From Asticcacaulis sp. SL142 (GTDB lineage: Bacteria > Pseudomonadota > Alphaproteobacteria > Caulobacterales > Caulobacteraceae): DNA of 64,000 nt. The notes beneath the pieces are model-generated. The model had not been told where the DNA came from. It saw only the letters and a list, made by a program, of their open reading frames with translations, and searched no databases. The DNA is taken from positions 3,255,001-3,319,000 of the forward strand of contig NZ_CP113061.1 of the NCBI RefSeq assembly GCF_026625745.1, given 5' to 3'. The stretch's first letter is position 1. Each line of letters starts with the position of its first letter. The position numbers were made by a program, and so were the translations under genes. This document shows positions 52,094-62,045 of this stretch, in pieces.

Positions 52094-55000
52094 GTGACGA
52101 CGAAATTCAGACTTGTGCAGGGACTTTCCGTGCTGGCGCTTATGGCTGGGGGTATGGCCGCGCCGCTGATGGTTCAGGCTCAAACCCAGGCCACCGCCAC
52201 CCAATCCTACAAAATTGCCCCAAAGGACGTGTCCTCGGCGCTTAAGGATTTTTCCAAGGCGACCGGCCTTCAGGTCATGGCCGACCCTGCTCTGATGCGC
52301 GGTAAGCGCTCCGGCGGCGTGTCGGGGTCACTGACCGCGCGTGAGGCCCTGACCCAACTGCTGAAGGGTACGGGCTTAAGCGCCGATATCTCCGGCGGTT
52401 CGGTGGTGGTGCGCACCCAAGGTACTGCCCCGGCGGTTCAAAGTGCTGTGTCGCCCGCCACGGATGAAGTGATCGAGACGGTCGTGGTGCGCGGTTATGC
52501 CTCCGCCATGCTCGATTCCCTCAATGACAAGCGCAAGAACAAGAACATTTCTGACCGCGTCAGCGCCGACGACATGGGCAATCTGCCGGTTGAAAACGTC
52601 GCGGAAGCCTTGGCCAAGGTGCCCGGCGTCAATGCGGTGCGCGACAGCCGTACCGGCGAAGGCGACCGCATCACTGTGCGCGGCCTGTCGACTGAACTTA
52701 ACAACTACACCATGAACGGCGTGAAAATGTCGGGCGCCGGCTCACGCGATGCCAATTTTTACCGCGGTGTGCGCCTAAGTTTCCTGCCGCCCGAAGGCAT
52801 TTCAGGCATTACGGTTCATAAAACCATCCTGCCAAACATGGACGGCGACGCCCTGGGCGGCACGGTGGAAATCGACACCCCAACGGCCTTTAACTATAAG
52901 GGCACCCATTTCGGCATCGCGCTGCAAGGGGCGGTGATGGATAAGTTCGATAACCCGACCTCATCAAAGGCCGCGATCTCGTTTGGCAAGAAATTCAATG
53001 ACCGTCTGGGCCTGTTTGTGACAGCGTCCTATGCCAAGCGCGAAACCCAGTTTGAGGAAAACGGTGGTGACGGCGACAGCCAGCCGCGTACCTGGTATTC
53101 CGATCCGGAAACCCTGGATGCCGATCTGAATGACTTTGTGTTCCGCGGGATGCAGATCGCCACCGGCACGACTGAGATTGAGCGCAAAGGCATCAACTCA
53201 TCGCTGGACTGGCGCGGGGATGACCATGATTTCCACCTGCGCGGCACCTATAACGAATATAAGGAAAAGGAATTTTCCAACCGCCTGAACTTCCGCAATG
53301 ATACGTCAAAAAACTCGACCCGCCTGTCTCAAGTCGATAAGTCCGATACCTCGCTGATTTCGCCTGCCGATGCCATCATTGGCACGGATAGTCGCGGCAA
53401 TATCTATAGCTATACCACCGCGCAGATCGTTGATCGCGACAAGGATGGGGTCATAACCGACAAGGATAAATCAACCAAGTCGCTCTACAGCCTTGATGGC
53501 GGCTCCGGCACCTGGGACCCGCAGGGTTTCCGTCTGCGCCGTTTCTGGGAAGGCAGCTATTCGACCGGTCTGTTGAGCTCGCTCAATTTTGGGGGCAAGA
53601 GCCGGTTCGGTAAGTTGACCGTCGATTACGACCTGTCGGTATCAACCTCCGAAGATGTCATGGACGGCGGCTATGAGCTTGAGTTCCGTACGGACAAGTA
53701 TGGCTGGTTGGGCAATAAGGGCGTTGATGTCGATTCCTCCGGTGACAGCCGCTATCCGAAATGGGTGCTTAATGAGGCGGGCCTTAAGGGCGTGCAGGAC
53801 CCGGCCAACTTCAACTTCTCAGGCCTTGAGGCTGAGGTGTCGTCCTCAACCGAAAACCTGAAGCAGGCGCAGATCAACTTTACCTATGAGTTCGATCACG
53901 AATGGCTGCGCAACGTCAAGACCGGCGGTAAATACTATAAGTCCGAGCGTGAAAAGTTCGAGGGCTCGTTCCTTGATCTGTCGCGCACCGGCACCATGGC
54001 CGATTTTGAGGATTTCTTCGGCACGCCGGTCGACAGCCTGTTTGATGGTCAATATAGCGGCGATCACCGCTTAGGTGTGGTGCTGGATGATGACCGCATG
54101 CTGTCGGAACTGGCTCTGGCCAATCAGGGCAAGAGCACGTTTTTCAATGGTACGGCGCTGAACCCTGACGATGCTGAAATTTCTGACGAAGACAGCTTCC
54201 AGTTCGATGAGAAGGTCACGGCCGCCTATGTGATGGGCGAGGCGCAGTTTGGTCAGCTTCAGGTCATCGCCGGCGCGCGGGTCGAGACCACCAACAATAC
54301 CGTCATCGCCTATACCTTTGATGCGGTGCGCGGCAACGAATATCAGGAAACGACCAGCAAGTTCACCAATGTCCTGCCCTCAATTCATGCCACCTATCAT
54401 ATTCGCCCTGATCTGTTTCTGCGCGGGGCAATCTGGACCAGCTTTGCCCGCCCCGATATCGCCCGCATGAGTTCGGCGCGCGAATATGGCTACATCCAGG
54501 ATCCTGATGGTGACGGCAAAAACAACCCGACTTCGGAATGGCTGCTGGCGAGCATCAGCCAGGGTAACCCTGATCTGAAGCCAATGGAGGCCGTCAATTA
54601 CGACGTGTCGCTGGAATGGTATCGCGGCAAGTCTGGTGCCTATGCGATCGCGGCCTATTACAAGGATATCGAGAACTTCCTGTTCCGCTCGTCATCCTCC
54701 AATATCCGCAACGGTACGGTCGGTGAAAACGAAGACCCGAACGGCGTCGTCATCTCTATGCCGAACAACGGGAAAAAGGCCACGGTTCAGGGCATCGAGA
54801 TCAGCGCCCGTCAGATCTTTGACTGGCTGCCATCACCGCTGGATGGTTTTGGTATCGGCTTTAACGGCACCTTCCAGACCTCGGAAGCGGTTACCGGCTT
54901 AAGCTGGCATCCGGAAGGCTACACGCTGCCGCTGATGGAGACGCCGGAGCGGGTCTATAACCTTGAACTGTTCTACGAAAAATACGGCTGGGAAGGCTAT

Positions 55001-55255
55001 ATCGCCGCCAACCATCAGTCCGAAATGCTCAGCGGCATTCAGGATTTTGGCAACAACCCTTATGAGCAGGACTATACTTTTGTGGACATGAAAATCCGCA
55101 AAGACCTGACCAAAAAGGCCAAGGTCAGCCTCAATGTCCAGAATATGTTCGACGAACACACCTACTGGATTTCCTACGGCCCGACCGAAGCGTCCAGCCG
55201 CGCGTTCATCAAGAATGGCCGCACGATCTCACTTAGCTTCAACTACGTTTACTAA
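52094..55255 (+). CDS. FecA-type TonB-dependent transducer receptor with STN domain
   Basis: A receptor of 1053 residues. GTG 52094 (GGAG eight bases upstream) is preferred because a signal peptide starts there (ending VQA-QTQ); ATG 52064 is the alternative. After the signal comes an STN/secretin-type signalling domain (YKIAPKDVSSALKDFSKATG to about residue 115). The TonB box VIETVVVRGYA, plug (ITVRGLSTELNNYTMNG; TVHKTILPNMDGDALGGTVE) and barrel ending in aromatic Tyr follow. The length is typical of the large carbohydrate- or polymer-type receptors in Caulobacterales. With the sigma factor and FecR it forms a complete surface-signalling unit. Confidence 0.93.
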   Translation: MTTKFRLVQGLSVLALMAGGMAAPLMVQAQTQATATQSYKIAPKDVSSALKDFSKATGLQVMADPALMRGKRSGGVSGSLTAREALTQLLKGTGLSADISGGSVVVRTQGTAPAVQSAVSPATDEVIETVVVRGYASAMLDSLNDKRKNKNISDRVSADDMGNLPVENVAEALAKVPGVNAVRDSRTGEGDRITVRGLSTELNNYTMNGVKMSGAGSRDANFYRGVRLSFLPPEGISGITVHKTILPNMDGDALGGTVEIDTPTAFNYKGTHFGIALQGAVMDKFDNPTSSKAAISFGKKFNDRLGLFVTASYAKRETQFEENGGDGDSQPRTWYSDPETLDADLNDFVFRGMQIATGTTEIERKGINSSLDWRGDDHDFHLRGTYNEYKEKEFSNRLNFRNDTSKNSTRLSQVDKSDTSLISPADAIIGTDSRGNIYSYTTAQIVDRDKDGVITDKDKSTKSLYSLDGGSGTWDPQGFRLRRFWEGSYSTGLLSSLNFGGKSRFGKLTVDYDLSVSTSEDVMDGGYELEFRTDKYGWLGNKGVDVDSSGDSRYPKWVLNEAGLKGVQDPANFNFSGLEAEVSSSTENLKQAQINFTYEFDHEWLRNVKTGGKYYKSEREKFEGSFLDLSRTGTMADFEDFFGTPVDSLFDGQYSGDHRLGVVLDDDRMLSELALANQGKSTFFNGTALNPDDAEISDEDSFQFDEKVTAAYVMGEAQFGQLQVIAGARVETTNNTVIAYTFDAVRGNEYQETTSKFTNVLPSIHATYHIRPDLFLRGAIWTSFARPDIARMSSAREYGYIQDPDGDGKNNPTSEWLLASISQGNPDLKPMEAVNYDVSLEWYRGKSGAYAIAAYYKDIENFLFRSSSSNIRNGTVGENEDPNGVVISMPNNGKKATVQGIEISARQIFDWLPSPLDGFGIGFNGTFQTSEAVTGLSWHPEGYTLPLMETPERVYNLELFYEKYGWEGYIAANHQSEMLSGIQDFGNNPYEQDYTFVDMKIRKDLTKKAKVSLNVQNMFDEHTYWISYGPTEASSRAFIKNGRTISLSFNYVY

Positions 55256-55265
55256 TCTCTGTAAC

Positions 55266-55309
55266 GGCGGAACCTCCTGGTCATCCAGGGGTTCCGCCTT
55301 TTGCTTTTT
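55266..55309 (+). terminator. Terminator between receptor and phosphatase
   Basis: GGCGGAACC pairs with GGTTCCGCC and CCTGG with CCAGG around TCAT, with a one-base bulge; TTTTGCTTTTT follows. It is strong, so the phosphatase gene is at most partly co-transcribed with the receptor. Confidence 0.88.
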
Positions 55310-55322
55310 AAAGGCGGCTTCC

Positions 55323-56714
55323 ATGACCTCATCTGCAAAATATCTGGCGGCGCGGGCCCTGCTGACGGCGGCGGGGCTGGCCATCAGCGTGCTGGCCACG
55401 GCACAGACCGCACCGGCGCCCACCGTGCCGCCATTGGTTGCAGCAACCGTTGAGCCGGAACGGATTATCCTCAATCTCACCGGCGACCCGCAGCATGAAA
55501 TGGCCATCACCTGGCGCTCGGCAACAGGATCGGCTCCGGGCAAGGTGCAGTTTGCGGTCTCGGAACCCGGACCGAACTTTGTCGCCCGCGCAACCGAAGT
55601 GGCCGCAAAAACCGAGGCCCTGACGCTGGATGTGCAGGAGCAGGCGGGCTTTCAGGCGACCTATAATTCGGTGGTGCTGACCGGGCTGAAGCCCGCCACC
55701 CGCTATGTCTACCGCGTCGGTGATGGCACCCACTGGTCGGAATGGTTCCAGTTTTCAACGGCGGGCAAGGCCGGTGACAAGTTCACCTTCATCTATCTGG
55801 GTGACGCCCAGAACAATGTCAAAGAGCACTGGTCGCGAGTATTGCGCGAAGCCCTGCGCGAAGACGGCAAAGCGTCGTTCATGCTCCATGCCGGTGACCT
55901 GATCAACCGCCACGCCAGCGACCGCGAATGGGGCGAATGGTTCTCAGCCGGTGGCTTTATCCATGCGCAGACCCCGTCGATCATGACGCCGGGCAATCAC
56001 GAATATGGCCGCCCGATTGATGATACCGGCGCGCGGTTGTCGCCTCAGTGGCGGGCGCAATATACCCTGCCGGAAAATGGCCCTGAAGGTCGCGCCAAGC
56101 TCAAAGAAACGGCATTCTACGTCGATTATCAGGGCGTGCGGGTGATTTCGATTGATGCGCCGCTGCTGCATGGTGATGAAGCCGAGCGGGCCGCACAGGT
56201 TCAGTGGCTTGATAAGATTCTGGCCAATAACCCGAATACCTGGACGGTTATCAGCCTGCATTTTCCGCTCTATTCGTCTGAGCCTGATCGCGATAATCCA
56301 CGCGTGCGTGAAGCCCTTAAGCCGCTGATCGACAAATACAAAGTTGATTTGCTGCTGCAAGGCCATGACCACGGCTATGCGCGCGGGGCCGCTCCCACGG
56401 CGCGGTCAAAGCAAAACCCGAAAGACGATGCCACCGTCTATGTGGTCTCGGTCGCCGGGCCTAAGATGTATGCCGTCTCAGATCTTGCGTGGGCCGACCG
56501 TAAGGCTTCACAGACCCAGTTGTTTCAGGTTCTGACAGTCGAGGGCAAAAGCCTGAACTATAAGGCCTTCACCGCCAATGGTGAGCTTTATGACGCCTTT
56601 TCGCTGACCAAGGACGCCAAGGGTCGCAAGACGCGCAAAGATCTTAAACCGGCAACCCCTGAACTATGGGTGCCGGGCAAAAAACCACCGAAAAATGGCG
56701 ACCTGTCGCAATAA
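55323..56714 (+). CDS. Exported purple-acid-phosphatase-like metallophosphoesterase
   Basis: A 463-residue enzyme with a signal peptide (ending ATA-QTA), an N-terminal fibronectin-like domain (about residues 40-145) and a C-terminal metallophosphoesterase domain. Metal-binding motifs are LGDAQNN near 159, HAGDLINRH near 188, GNHEY near 222, LHFPL near 313 and QGHDHGY near 351. This is the purple acid phosphatase layout; it would release phosphate from organic esters in the periplasm. ATG 55323 is chosen because the signal begins there; the frame extends back into the receptor gene. It lies directly after the FecIRA-type unit, beyond a terminator. Confidence 0.92.
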   Translation: MTSSAKYLAARALLTAAGLAISVLATAQTAPAPTVPPLVAATVEPERIILNLTGDPQHEMAITWRSATGSAPGKVQFAVSEPGPNFVARATEVAAKTEALTLDVQEQAGFQATYNSVVLTGLKPATRYVYRVGDGTHWSEWFQFSTAGKAGDKFTFIYLGDAQNNVKEHWSRVLREALREDGKASFMLHAGDLINRHASDREWGEWFSAGGFIHAQTPSIMTPGNHEYGRPIDDTGARLSPQWRAQYTLPENGPEGRAKLKETAFYVDYQGVRVISIDAPLLHGDEAERAAQVQWLDKILANNPNTWTVISLHFPLYSSEPDRDNPRVREALKPLIDKYKVDLLLQGHDHGYARGAAPTARSKQNPKDDATVYVVSVAGPKMYAVSDLAWADRKASQTQLFQVLTVEGKSLNYKAFTANGELYDAFSLTKDAKGRKTRKDLKPATPELWVPGKKPPKNGDLSQ

Positions 56715-56737
56715 ATCACCCAAATAGCCATCTAACC

Positions 56738-56793
56738 CGCACCCTTAGAGCAAGGTCCGATCACGTCGATCCGGACTTTGCTCTAAGGGTGCG
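56738..56793. repeat. Large palindromic intergenic repeat
   Basis: A 22-bp inverted repeat (56738-56759 with 56772-56793) with one mismatch around a 12-base loop. It includes CCTTAGAGCAA and its complement. No T run follows. It looks like a REP-type genomic palindrome and may also end or stabilise the phosphatase and Lrp transcripts, which converge here. Confidence 0.6.
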
Positions 56794-56822
56794 ACTGATT
56801 GCTGGGACGCGCTTTCCACAGG

Positions 56823-57308
56823 CTACCCATGAAATATTATCGGCGGAGTTGTCAGGTTTCTGACTTCGCGCATAACGAAGCTGCTTCTGATCTTGGCAAC
56901 GTGGGGCAGGGTCGACAGTTCGCGACGATAGATCGAGTCGTAGGTCTCAAACGAGGCCACGTTCAGGATCATAATAAAGTCGGTATCTCCGGAAACAAAA
57001 CTACAGAAAGACATGGATGGACTTCTGAGAACGGCCTGTTCAAAATCATTCAAAGCGTGTTCTGCCTGAGAAGACAGTTCAATAGAAACTATCACAATAA
57101 TGCTTAGACCCAGCGTTTTGTAATTAAGGTTGACCGTGTAGCCTGAAATTATGCCGGACTCTTCTAATATTTTACGGCGACGGGCCACCGCTGTACTTGA
57201 CAGATTAAGTCGCTCACCCAGGGCGACATCCGACATGCGCCCGTCTTCGGTCAATTGTCGCAAGATTTTGTAATCTGTAGCATCAAGCCGCTTAGTGTCG
57301 AAATTCAT
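56823..57308 (-). CDS. Lrp/AsnC-family regulator
   Basis: A 161-residue regulator with an N-terminal helix-turn-helix (DYKILRQLTEDGRMSDVALG; LSSTAVARRRKILEESGII) and a C-terminal RAM ligand-binding domain (VSGDTDFIMILNVASF). ATG 57308 is used rather than the preceding TTG. Lrp-type proteins sense amino acids. It is divergent, by 186 bases, from the receptor and amidohydrolase genes at 57495-63650 and is the natural candidate to control them. Confidence 0.93.
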   Translation of the reverse strand: MNFDTKRLDATDYKILRQLTEDGRMSDVALGERLNLSSTAVARRRKILEESGIISGYTVNLNYKTLGLSIIVIVSIELSSQAEHALNDFEQAVLRSPSMSFCSFVSGDTDFIMILNVASFETYDSIYRRELSTLPHVAKIRSSFVMREVRNLTTPPIIFHG

Positions 57309-57494
57309 CAAAAAATCCCCATTTTGGTTCTGATTTCAAATCACATGCTCATAAATAGGCTGAAATTTCCGAGATATTCAACCCGTCGTCATGTTAACGT
57401 CACATTTACAAAGTTCTGCGGTGCGTTTTTGCCGGCCTAAGCTTCATAAATCTTACAGGAGGAAACCACACTTCGACACATAAGGGGATTTAGT

Positions 57495-60305
57495 ATGTCG
57501 AAAACAAGGTTTCCAAAGTTACTAGCCGCTACATCATTATTTGCACTTGCCACCTGCCACTCCGTCTGGGCGCAGGAAGCCCCCGCGCCAGCACCAGATC
57601 CCGAAGCGGAGGCGGTGGAGGAAGTCGTGGTCACCGGCTCGCGCGTTGTGCGAAACGGCTTTGCCGCGCCGACCCCAGTCAACGTGCTGGGCAAGGAAGA
57701 AATCAAGGCCGAAGCCCCCGCCAATATCGCCGATTTCGTCAACACCTTGCCATCGGTTAAGGGCAGTGCGACGGCGTCCAACTCATCGGGGGCCTTGTCG
57801 AACGGGCAGGCGGGCATCAGTGCGCTGAACCTGCGCGCTCTGGGTACGGGCCGCACGCTGGTTCTGTTTGACGGGCAGCGTTCGGTGATTTCGTCCGCCA
57901 CCGGCCTTGTCGACACCAATACCTTTCCGCAGTCGCTGATTGAGCGCGTCGAAGTGGTGACCGGCGGGGCCTCTTCGGCCTATGGTTCCGATGCCATCGG
58001 CGGGGTGGTCAACTTCATCCTTGATAAGAAATATACCGGCTTCAAGACGACGGCTGAGTACGGCGAAACCGCCGAAGGCGATGCCGAAAACTGGAAGCTG
58101 AACGCCACCTATGGCGCAGGCTTTGCCGATGATCGCGGCCATTTCCTGCTGAGCTATGAAAAGGCCAAGCAGGAAGGGGTTCACTACACCGCGCGCGACT
58201 GGGCCAAAAAAGGCTATTACTCGATGCGCAATCCTAATACCGCCGCGGGACAGCCCTATTATATCGTCTCCGACGGTATTGGTCTGTCTAGCCTGACGCC
58301 GGGCGGACTGATCACGGCGGGACCGCTCAAGGGCACCTATTTCGGCGAAGGCGGTTCTGTCAACCAACTGACCTACGGCGCATCATCGGGCCAGTGGATG
58401 CTGGGCGGGGACGGGGCATATTCAACATCGGGCATGATCGGCACCAACAGTCTGGTGGCTGGTGATGACCGCGACAGCCTCTTTACCCGTCTGAGCTATG
58501 AGGTCACACCGTATCTGAACGTGTTCGCTCAGGCGTCCTACGCTAAATATGAAGGCCTGAGCTACTACATCCAGCCGACCACGACGGGCGTCACGATCCG
58601 CTCAGACAATGCCTATCTGCCCGCATCGGTCCGCACGGCCATGACCAACGCAGGGGTAACCTCCTTTGTTATGGGCACCAGCAATGCCGATATGCCCGCG
58701 TCGGGCAGCACTATGGAGCGCGAGACTCAGCGTTATGTGGTCGGTGCTGACGGCACTTTTGATGCGCTCGGCTTAGGCTTTAAGTGGGACAGCTATTATC
58801 AGATGGGCATCACCGACACGGTCGAAGCCCTGACCGATACCTATAATACCGCCCTTCTGACCTTGGCGACCGATGCGGTCTTCCGCCCCGGTACGACCGA
58901 AATCGTGTGCCGTTCGACCCTGACCAATCCGACCAATGGCTGCGTGCCGATCAACCGCTTTGGTATCGGTGTAGCCAGTGCCGAGGCGCTTGATTATGTG
59001 CTGGGCACGCCGACCCGTAAGCAGCGCTTTGAGCAGGACGTGGCGGCGTTCAATTTCTCGACCAGCGACATCATGGGCTGGGCCGGGCCGATCTCTCTGG
59101 CCTTCGGGGCGGAGTGGCGTCGTGAGGCGATGGACGGCTTTGTGCCGCCGCAGTATCAAAGCGGCTGGAAGTACGGCAATTTCAAGGTCTCGACCGGTTC
59201 CTATGAGGTGGCCGAAGCCTATGTCGAAGCCGTGGTGCCAATGTTCAAGGGCTTTGATCTGAACGCCGCCTTCCGCTATGCCGACTATTCCACCTCTGGC
59301 GCGGCCCGTCCGTGGAAGGTCGGCTTCACCTACGCGCCGATCGAGGATATCAAGCTGCGCTACACCATGTCGCGCGATATCCGTGCGCCGAACCTGTCGG
59401 AACTTTATGACTCCGGCACGGCCCGTTCCAACTCGGTCGCCATCAACGGTACGTCGGTGGCCTTTGTGCAGAACCTTCAGGGCTCGACCTTGGTCAAGCC
59501 CGAAGTCGCCGATGGGGTCGGTGTGGGTATCGTGGTCCGTCCGCGCTTTTGGCCTGGTTTTGAGGCTTCGGTCGATTATTATGACATCGAGGTCGAAGGC
59601 GTCATCAGCTTTGTCACCGCCCAGCAGGTCGCGGACTATTGTAACATCAACGGTATCCAGAGCTACTGCAACAACATGATCTATAGCGGCGGGACGCTTC
59701 AGACCATCAACCTTTATTATGATAACCTCAACCGTATGCTGGCGCGGGGTATGGATATCGAAGCCTCCTACCGCTTCAATCTGGCCGATGTCTATTCCAA
59801 GGCCAGCGGGTCTTTAATCCTGCGCGGTATGGCGACCCACTACATCACCAATATCACCGATGATGGTGTGACCGCCGTTGATTTTGCCGGTTCCAACTCC
59901 GGATCAACGCCGAATTGGGTGTACCGCGTGACCGCGCTTTATAAGCTCGATCCGTGGACGATCAATCTGACGGCGCGCGGGGTCTCCGACGGGGTTCTGT
60001 CTAACGCCTATACCGAATGCACCAGCGGTTGCCCGGCCAGCGTCGCCCCTTACTACACCATCAACGATAATTCCGTTGACGGGGCAGTCTATTTCGATGT
60101 GGCGATCAACCGCGTCATCGAGATCGGTGGCGTTAAGGCGGAGGGCTATTTCACCGTCAAAAACATTATGGATAAGGACCCGGTGCTGTTGTCCAACCCT
60201 TCCAACCTGGGTGCCGAAAACACGCCAGCCTATCTGCAAACCAACCGGGGGCTCTATGATGTCATGGGCCGCGTCTACCGCGTTGGCCTGCGGATGGAGT
60301 TCTAG
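57495..60305 (+). CDS. TonB-dependent receptor of the Lrp-linked hydrolase cluster
   Basis: A 936-residue outer-membrane receptor with a signal peptide (ending VWA-QEA), TonB box VEEVVVTGSR, and plug segments LNLRALGTGRTLVLFDGQR near residue 114 and VEVVTGGASSAYGSDAIGGV near residue 152, ending in terminal Phe. This plug type (GTGRTLVL, GSDAIGGVVNF) is common in Caulobacterales and sphingomonads, with mostly unknown ligands. AAGGGG precedes the ATG. Two M20 amidohydrolases follow after a terminator, so a peptide- or amide-bound ligand is inferred. Confidence 0.93.
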   Translation: MSKTRFPKLLAATSLFALATCHSVWAQEAPAPAPDPEAEAVEEVVVTGSRVVRNGFAAPTPVNVLGKEEIKAEAPANIADFVNTLPSVKGSATASNSSGALSNGQAGISALNLRALGTGRTLVLFDGQRSVISSATGLVDTNTFPQSLIERVEVVTGGASSAYGSDAIGGVVNFILDKKYTGFKTTAEYGETAEGDAENWKLNATYGAGFADDRGHFLLSYEKAKQEGVHYTARDWAKKGYYSMRNPNTAAGQPYYIVSDGIGLSSLTPGGLITAGPLKGTYFGEGGSVNQLTYGASSGQWMLGGDGAYSTSGMIGTNSLVAGDDRDSLFTRLSYEVTPYLNVFAQASYAKYEGLSYYIQPTTTGVTIRSDNAYLPASVRTAMTNAGVTSFVMGTSNADMPASGSTMERETQRYVVGADGTFDALGLGFKWDSYYQMGITDTVEALTDTYNTALLTLATDAVFRPGTTEIVCRSTLTNPTNGCVPINRFGIGVASAEALDYVLGTPTRKQRFEQDVAAFNFSTSDIMGWAGPISLAFGAEWRREAMDGFVPPQYQSGWKYGNFKVSTGSYEVAEAYVEAVVPMFKGFDLNAAFRYADYSTSGAARPWKVGFTYAPIEDIKLRYTMSRDIRAPNLSELYDSGTARSNSVAINGTSVAFVQNLQGSTLVKPEVADGVGVGIVVRPRFWPGFEASVDYYDIEVEGVISFVTAQQVADYCNINGIQSYCNNMIYSGGTLQTINLYYDNLNRMLARGMDIEASYRFNLADVYSKASGSLILRGMATHYITNITDDGVTAVDFAGSNSGSTPNWVYRVTALYKLDPWTINLTARGVSDGVLSNAYTECTSGCPASVAPYYTINDNSVDGAVYFDVAINRVIEIGGVKAEGYFTVKNIMDKDPVLLSNPSNLGAENTPAYLQTNRGLYDVMGRVYRVGLRMEF

Positions 60306-60312
60306 TCCGGTT

Positions 60313-60345
60313 AATGCCCTGTCGTCCCCACGGCAGGGCATTTTT
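60313..60345 (+). terminator. Terminator after the receptor
   Basis: AATGCCCTG (60313-60321) pairs with CAGGGCATT (60334-60342), with further CG pairing inside, followed by a T run. Confidence 0.85.
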
Positions 60346-60412
60346 ATTGCCTTTCGCGTCGTTAAGCGGCGCAACCCCGTCAAAATCAACCGATTTACAG
60401 GAGTAAACGCGT

Positions 60413-62017
60413 ATGACTGTGTCCAGACGTTTTTTGAGTACCCTGCTGCTGGCGACCTGCCTGACAGCCCCATCTCTAGTCTATGCCGAGGCCAGCCCTA
60501 AATTAAAAGCCGCCGCTCAGGCAGGCGTCAAGGACCGCGCCGTTCTGGCCCAGCAGATGGTCGATTCGATCTACAGCTTCGCGGAACCCGGTTTTCAGGA
60601 ATATAAAACCTCCGAGTACGTGACCGGTATCTTAGAGAAAAACGGTTTTACCATTACGCGCGGCGTGGCCGGTATCCCTACTGCCTGGACGGCGACCTGG
60701 GGTGAGGGTGGGCCGATGATCGCGCTCGGTTCTGATATCGACGGGCTGCTGGGCCTGTCGCAGGTGCCGGGTAATCCGGTGATCACGCCGCAGGTGCCGG
60801 GAGCGCCCGGTCACGGCGAAGGCCACAATTCCGGTATGCCGCTGGTTGTGGTGGCAGCCTTAGCTGCCAAGGATGTCATGGTGGCTAACAACATTAAGGG
60901 CCGCCTGATGATCTGGCCCGGTGTGGCCGAAGAACTGCTGGCCACTAAGGCCTTTTATGTCCGCGACGGCGTGTTCAAGGGCGTCGATGTGTCGATCTTC
61001 ACCCACGTCAGCAACGATCTGGGCACCTCATGGGGGCCGATGCTGAGCGGCATGGTGTCGGTCGAATATAGCTTTAAGGGCAAGACATCTCACTCGGCAG
61101 GGGCGCCGTGGGCCGGTAAGTCCGCGCTCGATGCCGTAGAGTGGATGGATCTGGCGTGGAACATGCGCCGCGAGCATTTGCCGGTGACGCAGCGTTCGCA
61201 CTACATCATCACCAATGGCGGCAGCCAGCCCAATATCGTCCCCGGTGACGCCAGTGTCTGGTACTATTTCCGTGAGCTGGATTTCGCCACGGTTCGTAAT
61301 TTGTATGAAACCGGCAACACGATCTCAGAGGCGGCAGCGCAGGCGACGGGCACGACCGTGACGCGCAAACTGCTGGGCTATGCCGCGCCGAACTATGGCA
61401 ATAAGCCTCTGGCCGAAGCCGCCTATGCCAATATGAAAAAGGTTGGCCTGCCACAATGGTCGGCGGACGATCAGGCCTTTGCCAAGGCCGTGCAGGAAAC
61501 CAACGGCTTTAAACTAAAGCCGCTGACGACCACGCTTTCGCCTTTGTCGACGCCGGAAATGCGGGCGGGCATGAACTTTGGTGGTTCGGACGATATCGGT
61601 GACGTCATGTGGACCGTGCCGACCATCACCATTTTCTATCCCTCAAACGTACCCAACACCATCGGCCATAATGTGACCGCGGCTATGGCTATGGCCACGC
61701 CGATTGCCCACAAAGGGGTCGTCAATGGCGCTGAGGTTCTGGCCATGACCATCATGGATATCGTCACCACCCCCTCACTGGTGAAAGAGGCCAAAGCCTT
61801 CCAGCAGAACGTGCAGTTCAAGGATGTCAAATACGATCCGGTTCTGACCGCCGAAGATACCCCGGCCATCCACCTCAATAAAGAGGTCATGGAGCGTCTG
61901 CGTCCGCAGATGGAGCCGTTCTATTACGATCCGACCAAATATAGCTCCTACCTTGAGCAACTGGGCGTCAAATATCCGGCGGTGGCCGTGCCGCCTGCCG
62001 CCAAAAGCGGTCAATAA
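60413..62017 (+). CDS. Exported M20-family amidohydrolase, copy 1
   Basis: A 534-residue metal-dependent hydrolase of the M20 peptidase family, similar to aminobenzoyl-glutamate hydrolase (AbgB) and amino-acyl amide hydrolases. The signal peptide ends VYA-EAS. Catalytic segments are GSDIDGLLGL near residue 104, GHGEGHNSG near residue 130, the catalytic Glu pair in GVAEELLATKAFYVRDG near residue 173 and KTSHSAGAPW near residue 224. In M20D enzymes the Gly-His-Gly motif usually has a metal-binding Cys where this protein has Glu (GHGEGHN). A near-identical copy follows 29 bases later, which points to tandem duplication. Confidence 0.92.
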   Translation: MTVSRRFLSTLLLATCLTAPSLVYAEASPKLKAAAQAGVKDRAVLAQQMVDSIYSFAEPGFQEYKTSEYVTGILEKNGFTITRGVAGIPTAWTATWGEGGPMIALGSDIDGLLGLSQVPGNPVITPQVPGAPGHGEGHNSGMPLVVVAALAAKDVMVANNIKGRLMIWPGVAEELLATKAFYVRDGVFKGVDVSIFTHVSNDLGTSWGPMLSGMVSVEYSFKGKTSHSAGAPWAGKSALDAVEWMDLAWNMRREHLPVTQRSHYIITNGGSQPNIVPGDASVWYYFRELDFATVRNLYETGNTISEAAAQATGTTVTRKLLGYAAPNYGNKPLAEAAYANMKKVGLPQWSADDQAFAKAVQETNGFKLKPLTTTLSPLSTPEMRAGMNFGGSDDIGDVMWTVPTITIFYPSNVPNTIGHNVTAAMAMATPIAHKGVVNGAEVLAMTIMDIVTTPSLVKEAKAFQQNVQFKDVKYDPVLTAEDTPAIHLNKEVMERLRPQMEPFYYDPTKYSSYLEQLGVKYPAVAVPPAAKSGQ

Positions 62018-62045
62018 TTACACATAATCTCACGGAGTAAACTTC

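Noticed and set aside
55134-55322. An N-terminal extension of the phosphatase frame into the receptor gene.
   Set aside because: It overlaps the receptor coding end and a terminator, and the signal peptide begins at 55323.
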